From contig JAAYBE010000376.1 of assembly GCA_012719015.1 (NCBI GenBank), forward strand, positions 1 to 8,977: a DNA stretch of 8,977 nucleotides, given 5' to 3'. Numbering within the stretch: the first letter of the stretch is position 1; each line of letters opens with the position of its first letter. The notes beneath the pieces were generated by a model. It saw only the letters and a program-made list of their open reading frames with translations, searched no databases and was not told the origin of the DNA. A program made the position numbers and the translations under genes. This document shows positions 1-5,833 of the stretch, piece after piece. This DNA is from Actinomycetota bacterium (GTDB lineage: Bacteria; Actinomycetota; Thermoleophilia; UBA2241).

Positions 1-223
1 ACAGACCCTCGCGGTCCGTGATCCGGGCCGCGACGGCCTCCCGCAGCGGGTGCGGCCCGGGGCGCCTGCCGTAGGCCAGTGCGCCCCGGCCCAGGGTGGG
101 CACGACCCGCGCGGCGGCCGAGGTCACGAGGTCCGTCGGCAGCAGCGAGGGGTCCGGCTCGCCGAAGGCCAGCTCGACGACGTCGGGGCGCAGGTCGTTC
201 TGTGTCCGCGGCAGTCGCTGCAT
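1..223 (-). CDS. Class I/II PLP-dependent aminotransferase, N-terminal part (cut by window edge)
   Basis: Reading leftward from the ATG at 223-221, the frame stays open to the window edge and gives 74 residues. The translation starts MQRLPRTQNDLRPDVVELAF, continues with GEPDPSLLP, and contains LAYGRRPGPHPLREAVAARI. The pattern 'xLxxGxPDPxLLP ... LxYGxxxGxxxLReAVAxxI' is the N-terminal signature of fold-type I aminotransferases, including those resembling the catalytic half of MocR regulators. There is no room for an N-terminal wHTH domain, because the aminotransferase motif begins by about residue 15, so this is probably an enzyme and not a regulator. The PLP lysine lies outside the window, so substrate and catalytic competence cannot be judged. 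It is divergent from the M20 amidohydrolase, with 71 bp between them. A near-consensus -10 six bases before the ATG suggests leaderless translation. Confidence 0.85.
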   Translation of the reverse strand, partial: MQRLPRTQNDLRPDVVELAFGEPDPSLLPTDLVTSAAARVVPTLGRGALAYGRRPGPHPLREAVAARITDREGL

Positions 224-229
224 GCCCCG

Positions 230-235
230 ATCATA
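230..235 (-). promoter_or_regulatory. -10 element of a probable leaderless promoter for the aminotransferase
   Basis: On the minus strand, TATGAT (5 of 6 matches to TATAAT) ends 6 bases before the ATG at 223. Transcription would then begin at or next to the start codon, giving a leaderless mRNA, which is common in Actinobacteria. No convincing -35 hexamer lies 17-18 bases upstream, and no good Shine-Dalgarno sits before the ATG. A small inverted repeat, ATCA-TAGG-TGAT (230-241), covers the same bases. Confidence 0.45.
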
Positions 236-257
236 GGTGATTTCGTCCCCGGCCTCT

Positions 258-267
258 CCGGCGCCGG
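258..267. repeat. Perfect 10-bp palindrome in the divergent intergenic region
   Basis: CCGGCGCCGG is its own reverse complement. It lies between the divergent aminotransferase and M20 genes, about 27 bases before the M20 start. In DNA this GC-rich such a palindrome can arise by chance, so a regulatory role is only possible. Confidence 0.2.
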
Positions 268-294
268 GCGCGCGCCGCGGAGGAGGAGGGTCCC

Positions 295-1551
295 ATGTAC
301 GACGTAGCGGAGGTCCTGGGCCGTCTCGACGACATCCGGTCCTGGCAGGAGGATCTGTACCGGCATCTGCACGCCCACCCCGAGCTGAGCCGGCAGGAGC
401 ACGCGACCGCGGCCCTCGTGGCGCGCGACCTGCGTGAGCGGGGATACGAGGTCCTGGAACACGTTGGAGGGACCGGTGTGGTGGGGGTGCTGGAAAACGG
501 TCCCGGCAGGACCGTGCTGGTCAGGGCGGACATGGACGCCTTGCCGGTGCGCGAGGCCACGGGACTCGACTACGCATCGACGGTCACCGCGGTTGACGCG
601 ACGGGCGCCACCGTGCCCGTGATGCACGCCTGCGGGCACGACGTGCACGTGAGCTGCCTCCTCTCGGCCGCGCGTCTGCTGGCGGCCGCCCGCTCTGCGT
701 GGTCCGGCACGTTCGTGGCCCTCTTCCAGCCCGACGAGGAGCTCGTGGGCGGAGCGCAGGCGATGATCGACGACGGCCTGGCCGCCGCCGTGCCGCGTCC
801 CGACGTGGCTTTGGCCCAGCACGTGCTCCCGCTCCCCGCCGGCACGGTGTGGACCCGTCCGGGTCCGGTCTTGTCCTCCGCCGACACCGTGCGGGTCACC
901 CTGACCGGCCGCGGCGCCCACGGCTCCATGCCGCAGGACGCCGTGGACCCCGTCGTCCTCGCGGCCGCGGTGGTGCTGCGCCTGCAGACCCTCGTGTCAC
1001 GGGAGACGAGCCCCCACGACTTCGCCTGCCTGACCGTCGGCAGGCTCGCGGCGGGCTCGGCCGCCAACATCATCCCGGAGCTCGCGGAGCTCGAGATCAG
1101 CGTCCGCACCTACGAGGCCGAGGTCCGCCGCAGGCTGCTCGACGGTCTGGAGAGGGTGGTCACGGCCGAGTGTCGGGCCTCGGACGCCCCCACGCCGCCC
1201 CGCTTCGAGTACTCGGCGCACTGCCGGGCGACGGTCAACGACCCGCGGGTGACGGCGATCGTCGCGGAGGCGTTCGGCGCCCACTTCGGGGCCGCCGCCT
1301 CCGAGCTGGAGAGGCAGACCGCCAGCGAGGACTTCGCGGTGATCGCCGACGGTCTGGGCGCCCCGTACACGTACTGGGGCCTCGGAGGCATCGACCCCGG
1401 GCTCTACGGCAGGGCCTCCGTCGCCCGTCGTCTGACGACGGACGTGCCGGTCCTCCATTCGCCGCACTTCGCACCGGTGATCCGGCCGACGTTGGCGACG
1501 GGCACGGAGGCGATCGTGGTGGCGACCCTGGCGTGTCTCCGCGGGGGCTGA
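295..1551 (+). CDS. M20D-family metallo-amidohydrolase (N-acyl-amino-acid amidohydrolase-like)
   Basis: A 418-residue cytoplasmic protein of the M20D family (hippurate hydrolase, IAA-amino acid hydrolase and N-acetyl-diaminopimelate deacetylase relatives), which remove an acyl group from an amino acid through a two-metal centre. Family motifs appear in order: HLHAHPELS (24-32), VRADMDALPV (76-85), HACGHDVH (111-118) with metal ligands C113 and H115, FQPDEE (144-149) with E148/E149 as catalytic base and ligand, H176 in QHVLP, GRGAHGSMP (205-213) in the dimerisation lid, NIIPE (258-262), and the C-terminal histidine in LHSPHF (H388). All five expected metal ligands are present and the length is normal for the family. 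The start is supported by a strong GGAGGAGGAGG Shine-Dalgarno just upstream. No signal peptide is seen. The substrate cannot be told from sequence. The divergent aminotransferase would suit a pathway in which the freed amino acid is transaminated, but that is inference from adjacency. Confidence 0.92.
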   Translation: MYDVAEVLGRLDDIRSWQEDLYRHLHAHPELSRQEHATAALVARDLRERGYEVLEHVGGTGVVGVLENGPGRTVLVRADMDALPVREATGLDYASTVTAVDATGATVPVMHACGHDVHVSCLLSAARLLAAARSAWSGTFVALFQPDEELVGGAQAMIDDGLAAAVPRPDVALAQHVLPLPAGTVWTRPGPVLSSADTVRVTLTGRGAHGSMPQDAVDPVVLAAAVVLRLQTLVSRETSPHDFACLTVGRLAAGSAANIIPELAELEISVRTYEAEVRRRLLDGLERVVTAECRASDAPTPPRFEYSAHCRATVNDPRVTAIVAEAFGAHFGAAASELERQTASEDFAVIADGLGAPYTYWGLGGIDPGLYGRASVARRLTTDVPVLHSPHFAPVIRPTLATGTEAIVVATLACLRGG

Positions 1552-1564
1552 CCGGCCCGGCCGG
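1552..1564. terminator. Inverted repeat between convergent M20 and GH65 genes, possible weak bidirectional terminator
   Basis: The 22-bp gap between the two stop codons begins with the inverted repeat CCGGCC-C-GGCCGG. As RNA it could fold only as a short stem (CCGG/CCGG, 5-base loop). There is no U-tract on either side. The placement suits a bidirectional terminator, but GC-rich DNA yields such repeats easily. Confidence 0.2.
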
Positions 1565-1573
1565 CGGCGCAGC

Positions 1574-3991
1574 TCAGGCGCGACGCTCCAGCTCGAACGT
1601 GAGGCGCGCGCCGGGCTGCAGCGTCGCCGCCGCCTCCTTCATCCGGACCGTCAGCGCGCCGGGCGCCGACTGGTCCAGCGCCACGGCGAGCTCATCGCCG
1701 GAGAGCTCCAGCGCCACCCTGTGGCCGCGGAGCAGCAACGTGTAGCCCAGGCTCTGCAGACCGGCGGGCAGGTCGGGATCGAAGCACAGTGCATCGTTGC
1801 GGATCTCGAGACCCAGGTACGCCCGCTGGACCAGGTCGACGGTGCCCGCCATGGTGCCGAGATGGATGCCCTCGCGGGTGGTCCCGCCCTGCGTGTCCTC
1901 CACGTCGCTGCGCAGGGCCTCCTCGAAGAACTCCCACGACTGTCCGGAGTCGATGTGGCCGAGCACCCAGGCGTGCACGATCGCGCTCAGGGTGGAGCCG
2001 TGTGCGGTCCGCTCGGCGTAGTAGCGGATGGTCCGCGTGACGAGCTCGTCGTCGAGCGTATAGCCGAGCCCGGCGAAGAGACGCCGCAACTCGCCCAGGG
2101 GCAACAGGTAGAAGAGCATGAGCGTGTCCGCCTGCTTGGCCACCCGGTAGCGGTCCGGCGTGTCGTCCTCGCTCTCGAGGATGCGGTCCAGGCGCTGGAT
2201 GTTGCCGTGCCGGGCGGCGTAGCCCTCCCAATCGAACTCCTCGAGCCGGTCGTAGTGCTCGAACTGGCTGATCGTCCCGTCGTGGAACACGATCCGCATC
2301 TTGCGCGTGATGCGCTTCCACAGGTCGAGCTCCTCACCGGTGATCGCCAGCGCCGTGAGCAGCTCGTCGCGGCGCAGTGCCGGCAGCACCTGTAGCACGT
2401 CGAGGGCGCGCGACAGCAGCCAGACCGCCATGACGTTGGTGTAGGCGTTGTTGTCGAGGCCGGGGTCCTCGCGCCACGGGTAGCCGGTGTGGTACTCGTC
2501 CGGGCCCATCACTCCGCGGATCTCGTAGCGGTCGAGGGCGTCGTCGTACGTCGCCAGGCTGGCGAAGAAGCGTGCGATCTCGAAGAGGATCTCCGCCCCG
2601 TGGGCGCCCAGGAAGTCCAGGTCACGCGTCGCCTCCCAGTACTGCCACACGTTGTAGGCGATGGCCGCGTTGACGTGACGCTGCAGGTGGCTCACGTCCG
2701 GCAGCCAGCGGCCGGACTTGGGGTTGAGGTGGAGCACCTGCGTCTCCTCGCGGCCGTCGCTGCCGCTCTGCCAGGGGAAGAGCGCGCCGCGCAGGCCTTC
2801 GTCCGCGGCCAGCCGGCGGGCCTCGGGCAGGCGCCGGTAGCGGTACAGCAGCATCTCCCGCGTCAGGTGCGGGAAGGTGCGGTTGAGGAGCGGGAAGATG
2901 TACATCTCGTCCCAGAACACGTGGCCGCGGTAGGCCTCGCCGTGGAGGCCGCGGGGGCCGACCCCCGCGTCCAGGTCGACGCTGTTGGGCGAGACGGTCT
3001 GGAGCGTCTGGAACGTGTGCAGGAGGAGGATGCGGTTCGCCTCGTCGCCGCCGTTGAGGTCGAGGGCGGCGCGCCGCCACAGCTCGTCCCAGGCGGCGGT
3101 CTGTGTGGCCACGAGATCCTCGAACGCGGCCGCCCGCTCGAGCTTGCGGAGGGCGGCGTAGCCCGGCTCCGAGAGGGCGCGCTCGCGGGACGAGGACACG
3201 ACCACCGTCTTCTCGACGGTGACCGGCACGTCCTGCTCGACCTCGCAGGGGATCTCGAGCGCGATGTAACCGGGACGTTCGTCGACCTGCGGCGCGGTCT
3301 CGTACCGCTGTCCGCCGCGGGACAGGCGCACCCGCGCCGCCTCGGCGATGCGGACGTGGCTCTGGTTGGTCTCGACGACGAGCAGGATGCGGTCGTCGCC
3401 CTCCCTGCTCGTGACGAGCGGGGTGAGGTGTCGGCCGTCCAGCTCCCGGTAGCGCGGCACCCCGGCGTTGGTCACCGTGCCGTCGAGGCCGGAGACGACG
3501 GTCATCGGGCCGGACCAGTTGCGGGCCACGATGGTCGTCTCCAGCGCGGCCAGGTTCTTGTCGCCCATGTGGACCAGACGGCGCTCGGAGAGGTCCGTGC
3601 GTCTGCCCTCGGCGTCGGTGATCGACATGGATCGCGTCAGGATGCCGTGGCGCATGTCCAGCCGCAGCCGGTAATCCTCGACGGTCACGTTCGAGAGACG
3701 GAACGCGTCGCCGTCGCCGATGCGGAACGTCTGCAGCAGCCAGTTGGGCAGGTTGACCAGGTCCTCGTTCTCGATCGGTCGCCCCTGGACCTCCGTGACG
3801 CGGCGGTTGTAACAGCCGGCGAGGTAGGTGCCCGGGTAGTGGACGTCGTCGGCCGCCGCCTCGGGCGCCGCGGCGCGTGTCACGAAGTAGCCGTTGCCCA
3901 GCGCGCAGAGAGCCTCGCGCAGTCCCTCCTCGTCAGGGTCGAAGCCCTCGTAGGAGAAGGTCCAGACGTCCTCCGGTGTGCGGGCGCTCAT
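1574..3991 (-). CDS. GH65 glycoside phosphorylase (trehalose/maltose/kojibiose phosphorylase family, OtsB1-type clade)
   Basis: An 805-residue cytoplasmic enzyme. GH65 phosphorylases cleave an alpha-linked glucoside with phosphate, with inversion, to give beta-glucose-1-phosphate plus the other sugar. The N-terminal beta-sandwich covers about 10-270 (GNGYFVTRAA near 32-41), followed by a helical linker, an (alpha/alpha)6 barrel at about 320-700 and a C-terminal beta-sheet at about 735-800. The catalytic acid is E499 in VMGPDEYH (494-501). KQAD (619-622) and the HGSTLS loop (664-669), which binds phosphate in family structures, mark it as a phosphorylase and not a hydrolase. The sugar-binding motif reads FWDEMY (359-364), where canonical maltose and trehalose phosphorylases have FWDTE, so substrate assignment is open. 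The ATG overlaps the stop of the upstream HAD-phosphatase gene (ATGA) and has only a weak Shine-Dalgarno, pointing to translational coupling. The neighbouring domains make trehalose the leading substrate candidate, but kojibiose or another alpha-glucobiose is possible. Confidence 0.9.
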   Translation of the reverse strand: MSARTPEDVWTFSYEGFDPDEEGLREALCALGNGYFVTRAAAPEAAADDVHYPGTYLAGCYNRRVTEVQGRPIENEDLVNLPNWLLQTFRIGDGDAFRLSNVTVEDYRLRLDMRHGILTRSMSITDAEGRRTDLSERRLVHMGDKNLAALETTIVARNWSGPMTVVSGLDGTVTNAGVPRYRELDGRHLTPLVTSREGDDRILLVVETNQSHVRIAEAARVRLSRGGQRYETAPQVDERPGYIALEIPCEVEQDVPVTVEKTVVVSSSRERALSEPGYAALRKLERAAAFEDLVATQTAAWDELWRRAALDLNGGDEANRILLLHTFQTLQTVSPNSVDLDAGVGPRGLHGEAYRGHVFWDEMYIFPLLNRTFPHLTREMLLYRYRRLPEARRLAADEGLRGALFPWQSGSDGREETQVLHLNPKSGRWLPDVSHLQRHVNAAIAYNVWQYWEATRDLDFLGAHGAEILFEIARFFASLATYDDALDRYEIRGVMGPDEYHTGYPWREDPGLDNNAYTNVMAVWLLSRALDVLQVLPALRRDELLTALAITGEELDLWKRITRKMRIVFHDGTISQFEHYDRLEEFDWEGYAARHGNIQRLDRILESEDDTPDRYRVAKQADTLMLFYLLPLGELRRLFAGLGYTLDDELVTRTIRYYAERTAHGSTLSAIVHAWVLGHIDSGQSWEFFEEALRSDVEDTQGGTTREGIHLGTMAGTVDLVQRAYLGLEIRNDALCFDPDLPAGLQSLGYTLLLRGHRVALELSGDELAVALDQSAPGALTVRMKEAAATLQPGARLTFELERRA

Positions 3992-5511
3992 CTCACCAGC
4001 CCTGCCAGGAAGCGCGCCACCTCGTCGGTGTCGGCCAGGGAGTACTCCGCAGCGCTGACCACGTGCGGGCTCCCGACACGGATGCCGATCCCCCGGCCGA
4101 TGAGGACGGCGAAGGCGTCCTCATCGGTCTCGTCGTCACCGATGAAGAGGGGGAAGTGCTTCTCGTCGCGGTCGATGCGTTCGAGCAGCATCAGCAGCGC
4201 CCGGCCCTTGTCCCAGTCAAGGTTCGGCCGCAGCTCCAGCACCTTCTTGCCGCCGCTGCGGCGCAGGTCGGGGAAGGCCCGGGCGACGTCGTCGAAGGCG
4301 GCGTGGAGCGCGGGGAGGTGCCGCTCCGCGACCTGACGGAAATGCAGGGTCACGGCGAAGGCCTTCTCCTCGACCCAGGCCTCGGGGATGGGCGCGACCG
4401 CCTCCCTGAGGCGCGCGCGGGCGGCGGCGATCACGTCGGCGAACTCCTCGCCGCGGCGGACGCGCCCACCGAGCTCCTCCGGCGCGTCGACGTCGAACCC
4501 GTGCGAGCCCGCATAGACCAGCCCGTCGAGCGGCACCATGCCGCGCAGGTCGGTCAGGTCACGGCCGCTGAGGATGGCGACGGGGCAGCGGCCTGCGAGC
4601 TCGCGCAGCACGGTCGCGGTCTCGTCGGGCAGGGTCGCCATCTCGGGCCGCGCCACGATGGGGGTGAGCGTGCCGTCGTAGTCCAGGAAGACGGCCGGGC
4701 GCACCGTACCGATGCGGCGCGCGATGTCGGCGGCACACGTCACCGCCGACGGCAGGGTCGGCGGCTCGACGGTCACGTCGCCGAGGTCGGGGACCACCAC
4801 GTCCGCCCCCGACCGCCGCAGGCCGTCGGGGTCACCGGTGCGGTCGACGCCGATCACGTGCGCGAAGCCGCCGCGGCGGCCCGCCTCGACCCCGGACAGC
4901 GCGTCCTCGACCACGATCGCGCGGTCGGGCTCCGCCCCCAGCCGTCTGGCGGCCTCGAGGAAGACGGCGGGATCCGGCTTGCCGGGGAGACCCAGTTCGC
5001 GGGCCACGAGGCCGTCGACCTGTACGGGGAAGAGGGCGCCGACCCCGGCCGCCCCGAGGATCAGGGTGGCGTTCTCGCTGGCCGAGATGATGGCCGTGCC
5101 GATGCCCGCCTCCTGGAGACAGCGGACCAGCCGCACCGTCGTCTCGAACGGCTCGACGCCGTGGCGCTCGACCTCGGCGATGAAATAGCCGTTCTTGCGG
5201 TTGCCGAGTCCGCACACCGTCTCCCGATCGGGCGGGTCGGCGGGCTCGCCGTCGGGGAGCACGATGTCACGTGAGGCGAGGAAGCTGCGCACCCCGTCGT
5301 AACGCGGCTTGCCGTCCACGTAGACGCGGTAGTCCTCGTCGTCGAAGGGACGCCACTCGCCGCCGGAGGCGGCGGCCCGCTTCTCGAGGTAATCGTCGAA
5401 GAGCCTCTTCCACGCCGCGGCGTGCACCACGGCGGTCCGCGTCACGACGCCGTCCATGTCGAACACCACGGCGTCGATCGCGCCGCGGTCGATGGCGAAG
5501 GTCGGGGTCAT
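3988..5511 (-). CDS. otsB: Two-domain HAD protein: beta-phosphoglucomutase-like domain fused to trehalose-6-phosphate phosphatase (OtsB1-like)
   Basis: A 507-residue fusion of two HAD-superfamily domains. Residues about 10-245 resemble beta-phosphoglucomutase (beta-G1P to G6P). The nucleophile D18 and acid/base D20 lie in FDMDGVVT, H30 is the counterpart of H20 in the Lactococcus enzyme, S143-S145 forms motif II, K178 lies in GKPDPAVF, and E202-D203 lies in VVEDALSGVEAG. Residues about 265-505 are a trehalose-6-phosphate phosphatase: D277/D279 in FLDYDGTLTP, SGRDL (315-319), YAGSHGFD (333-340), K435 in LDWDKGRA, and the acidic metal site D459/D460/D463 in FIGDDETDEDAF. All catalytic residues of both domains appear intact. 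The ATG has a strong GGGGAGGAGG Shine-Dalgarno, and motif I follows at the usual distance. The gene is followed with a 4-base overlap by the GH65 phosphorylase. Together they reproduce the domain order of mycobacterial OtsB1 in two chains. The phosphatase name follows sequence only; as I recall it, M. tuberculosis OtsB1 is reported to lack clear T6P phosphatase activity, so activity here should not be assumed. Confidence 0.88.
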   Translation of the reverse strand: MTPTFAIDRGAIDAVVFDMDGVVTRTAVVHAAAWKRLFDDYLEKRAAASGGEWRPFDDEDYRVYVDGKPRYDGVRSFLASRDIVLPDGEPADPPDRETVCGLGNRKNGYFIAEVERHGVEPFETTVRLVRCLQEAGIGTAIISASENATLILGAAGVGALFPVQVDGLVARELGLPGKPDPAVFLEAARRLGAEPDRAIVVEDALSGVEAGRRGGFAHVIGVDRTGDPDGLRRSGADVVVPDLGDVTVEPPTLPSAVTCAADIARRIGTVRPAVFLDYDGTLTPIVARPEMATLPDETATVLRELAGRCPVAILSGRDLTDLRGMVPLDGLVYAGSHGFDVDAPEELGGRVRRGEEFADVIAAARARLREAVAPIPEAWVEEKAFAVTLHFRQVAERHLPALHAAFDDVARAFPDLRRSGGKKVLELRPNLDWDKGRALLMLLERIDRDEKHFPLFIGDDETDEDAFAVLIGRGIGIRVGSPHVVSAAEYSLADTDEVARFLAGLVR

Positions 5512-5512
5512 C

Positions 5513-5668
5513 TCATCCTCCTCCCCTCACGGCCCGCGGCTGTGCGCCCCACTGGGGCCACGGCGCCCCGCGGCCCGCGCGCCCGGCGACTCCGGACGCA
5601 GCGGAGGACGAGGCGGGGTGGACAGGATCGGCGCCGCGCCCTCGGCGCACCACGGTGACTGTACGCAT
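5513..5668 (-). CDS. Possible 51-aa leader ORF immediately upstream of the HAD-phosphatase gene
   Basis: An ATG at 5668-5666 is preceded, 5 bases away, by GGGGGAGG (5681-5674), a near-ideal Shine-Dalgarno. The frame runs 51 codons and stops with a TGA at 5515-5513, one base before the HAD-phosphatase ATG. The product starts MRTVTVVRRGRGADPVHP, is arginine-, glycine- and alanine-rich, and contains PWPQWG. I recognise no family. About 78% of its third codon positions are G or C, lower than I would expect for the large genes here, and the last codons (three GGA) double as the Shine-Dalgarno of the next gene. A promoter with correct spacing lies 30-60 bases upstream. It could be a translated leader coupling translation to the trehalose genes, or merely a fortuitously open stretch in a roughly 190-base 5' UTR. 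Confidence 0.35.
   Translation of the reverse strand: MRTVTVVRRGRGADPVHPASSSAASGVAGRAGRGAPWPQWGAQPRAVRGGG
5542..5561 (-). other. Hairpin in the leader of the trehalose operon
   Basis: Read on the minus strand, GTGGCCCC-AGT-GGGGCGCAC can fold into an 8-bp stem with one bulged G and a 3-base loop, ending about 30 bases before the HAD-phosphatase ATG. It covers the two Trp codons of the possible leader ORF. No U-run follows, so it does not look like a classical attenuator. It may simply be GC-rich structure. Confidence 0.25.
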
Positions 5669-5705
5669 CAGTGCCTCCCCCGAGGTCTGCGCTGCTGAGG
5701 GACTG

Positions 5706-5735
5706 ACCCTAACGCAAGACGCAGCGCCGTTCCAA
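5706..5735 (-). promoter_or_regulatory. Predicted sigma70-type promoter of the leader/HAD-phosphatase/GH65 operon
   Basis: On the minus strand, TTGGAA (5735-5730) is separated by 18 bases from TAGGGT (5711-5706), a good match to the actinobacterial TTGACN-n17/18-TANNNT pattern. Transcription should begin near 5699, giving about 30 bases of 5' UTR before the leader ORF or about 190 bases before the HAD-phosphatase. The promoter is back to back with that of the HD phosphohydrolase; the two -35 boxes are about 53 bp apart. Confidence 0.5.
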
Positions 5736-5788
5736 CGTGCCCGGCGCGCGTGAGCGCCGGCGCATCCCCGCCCCCAGACTCGGTGTCC

Positions 5789-5817
5789 TTGTCGCCGTCC
5801 GCGGGCGACGGTAGGCT
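5789..5817 (+). promoter_or_regulatory. Predicted promoter of the HD phosphohydrolase gene, with an inverted repeat in its spacer
   Basis: TTGTCG (5789-5794), a 17-base spacer and TAGGCT (5812-5817) match the actinobacterial housekeeping consensus. Transcription would start near 5824, about 10 bases before the ATG at 5834. The spacer contains the inverted repeat GTCGCC-n7-GGCGAC (5791-5796 and 5804-5809), which overlaps the -35 box and could be an operator. Confidence 0.5.
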
Positions 5818-5833
5818 GGCACGGGAGCAACGC

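Noticed and set aside
2489..4336. A 615-codon open frame on the plus strand opposite the GH65 gene
   Set aside because: It is an antisense shadow of high-GC coding DNA. It runs across the GH65 gene into the HAD-phosphatase gene, shows no recognisable domain, and its Val/Arg/Leu/Gly-rich composition is typical of a shadow frame. The minus-strand genes carry full family motifs.
3877..5274. A 465-codon open frame on the plus strand opposite the HAD-phosphatase gene
   Set aside because: It is antisense to a gene with intact catalytic motifs and has an unstructured Arg/Val/Gly/Ala-rich translation. It also lacks a convincing ribosome binding site.
5508..5516. A two-codon upstream ORF (ATG AGA TGA) overlapping the HAD-phosphatase start
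   Set aside because: The ATG lies 5 bases upstream in another frame and stops at once. It is probably a chance result of the purine-rich Shine-Dalgarno region.
5271..5753. A 160-codon plus-strand frame covering the HAD-phosphatase 5' end and the intergenic region
   Set aside because: The translation is almost entirely Arg, Pro, Ser and Ala, there is no ribosome binding site, and it overlaps both predicted promoters.
5750..5833. GTG start giving a 28-residue extension of the HD phosphohydrolase
   Set aside because: There is no Shine-Dalgarno before 5750. The extension would run through the predicted -35 and -10 boxes, and its sequence is low-complexity and unlike the family N-terminus.
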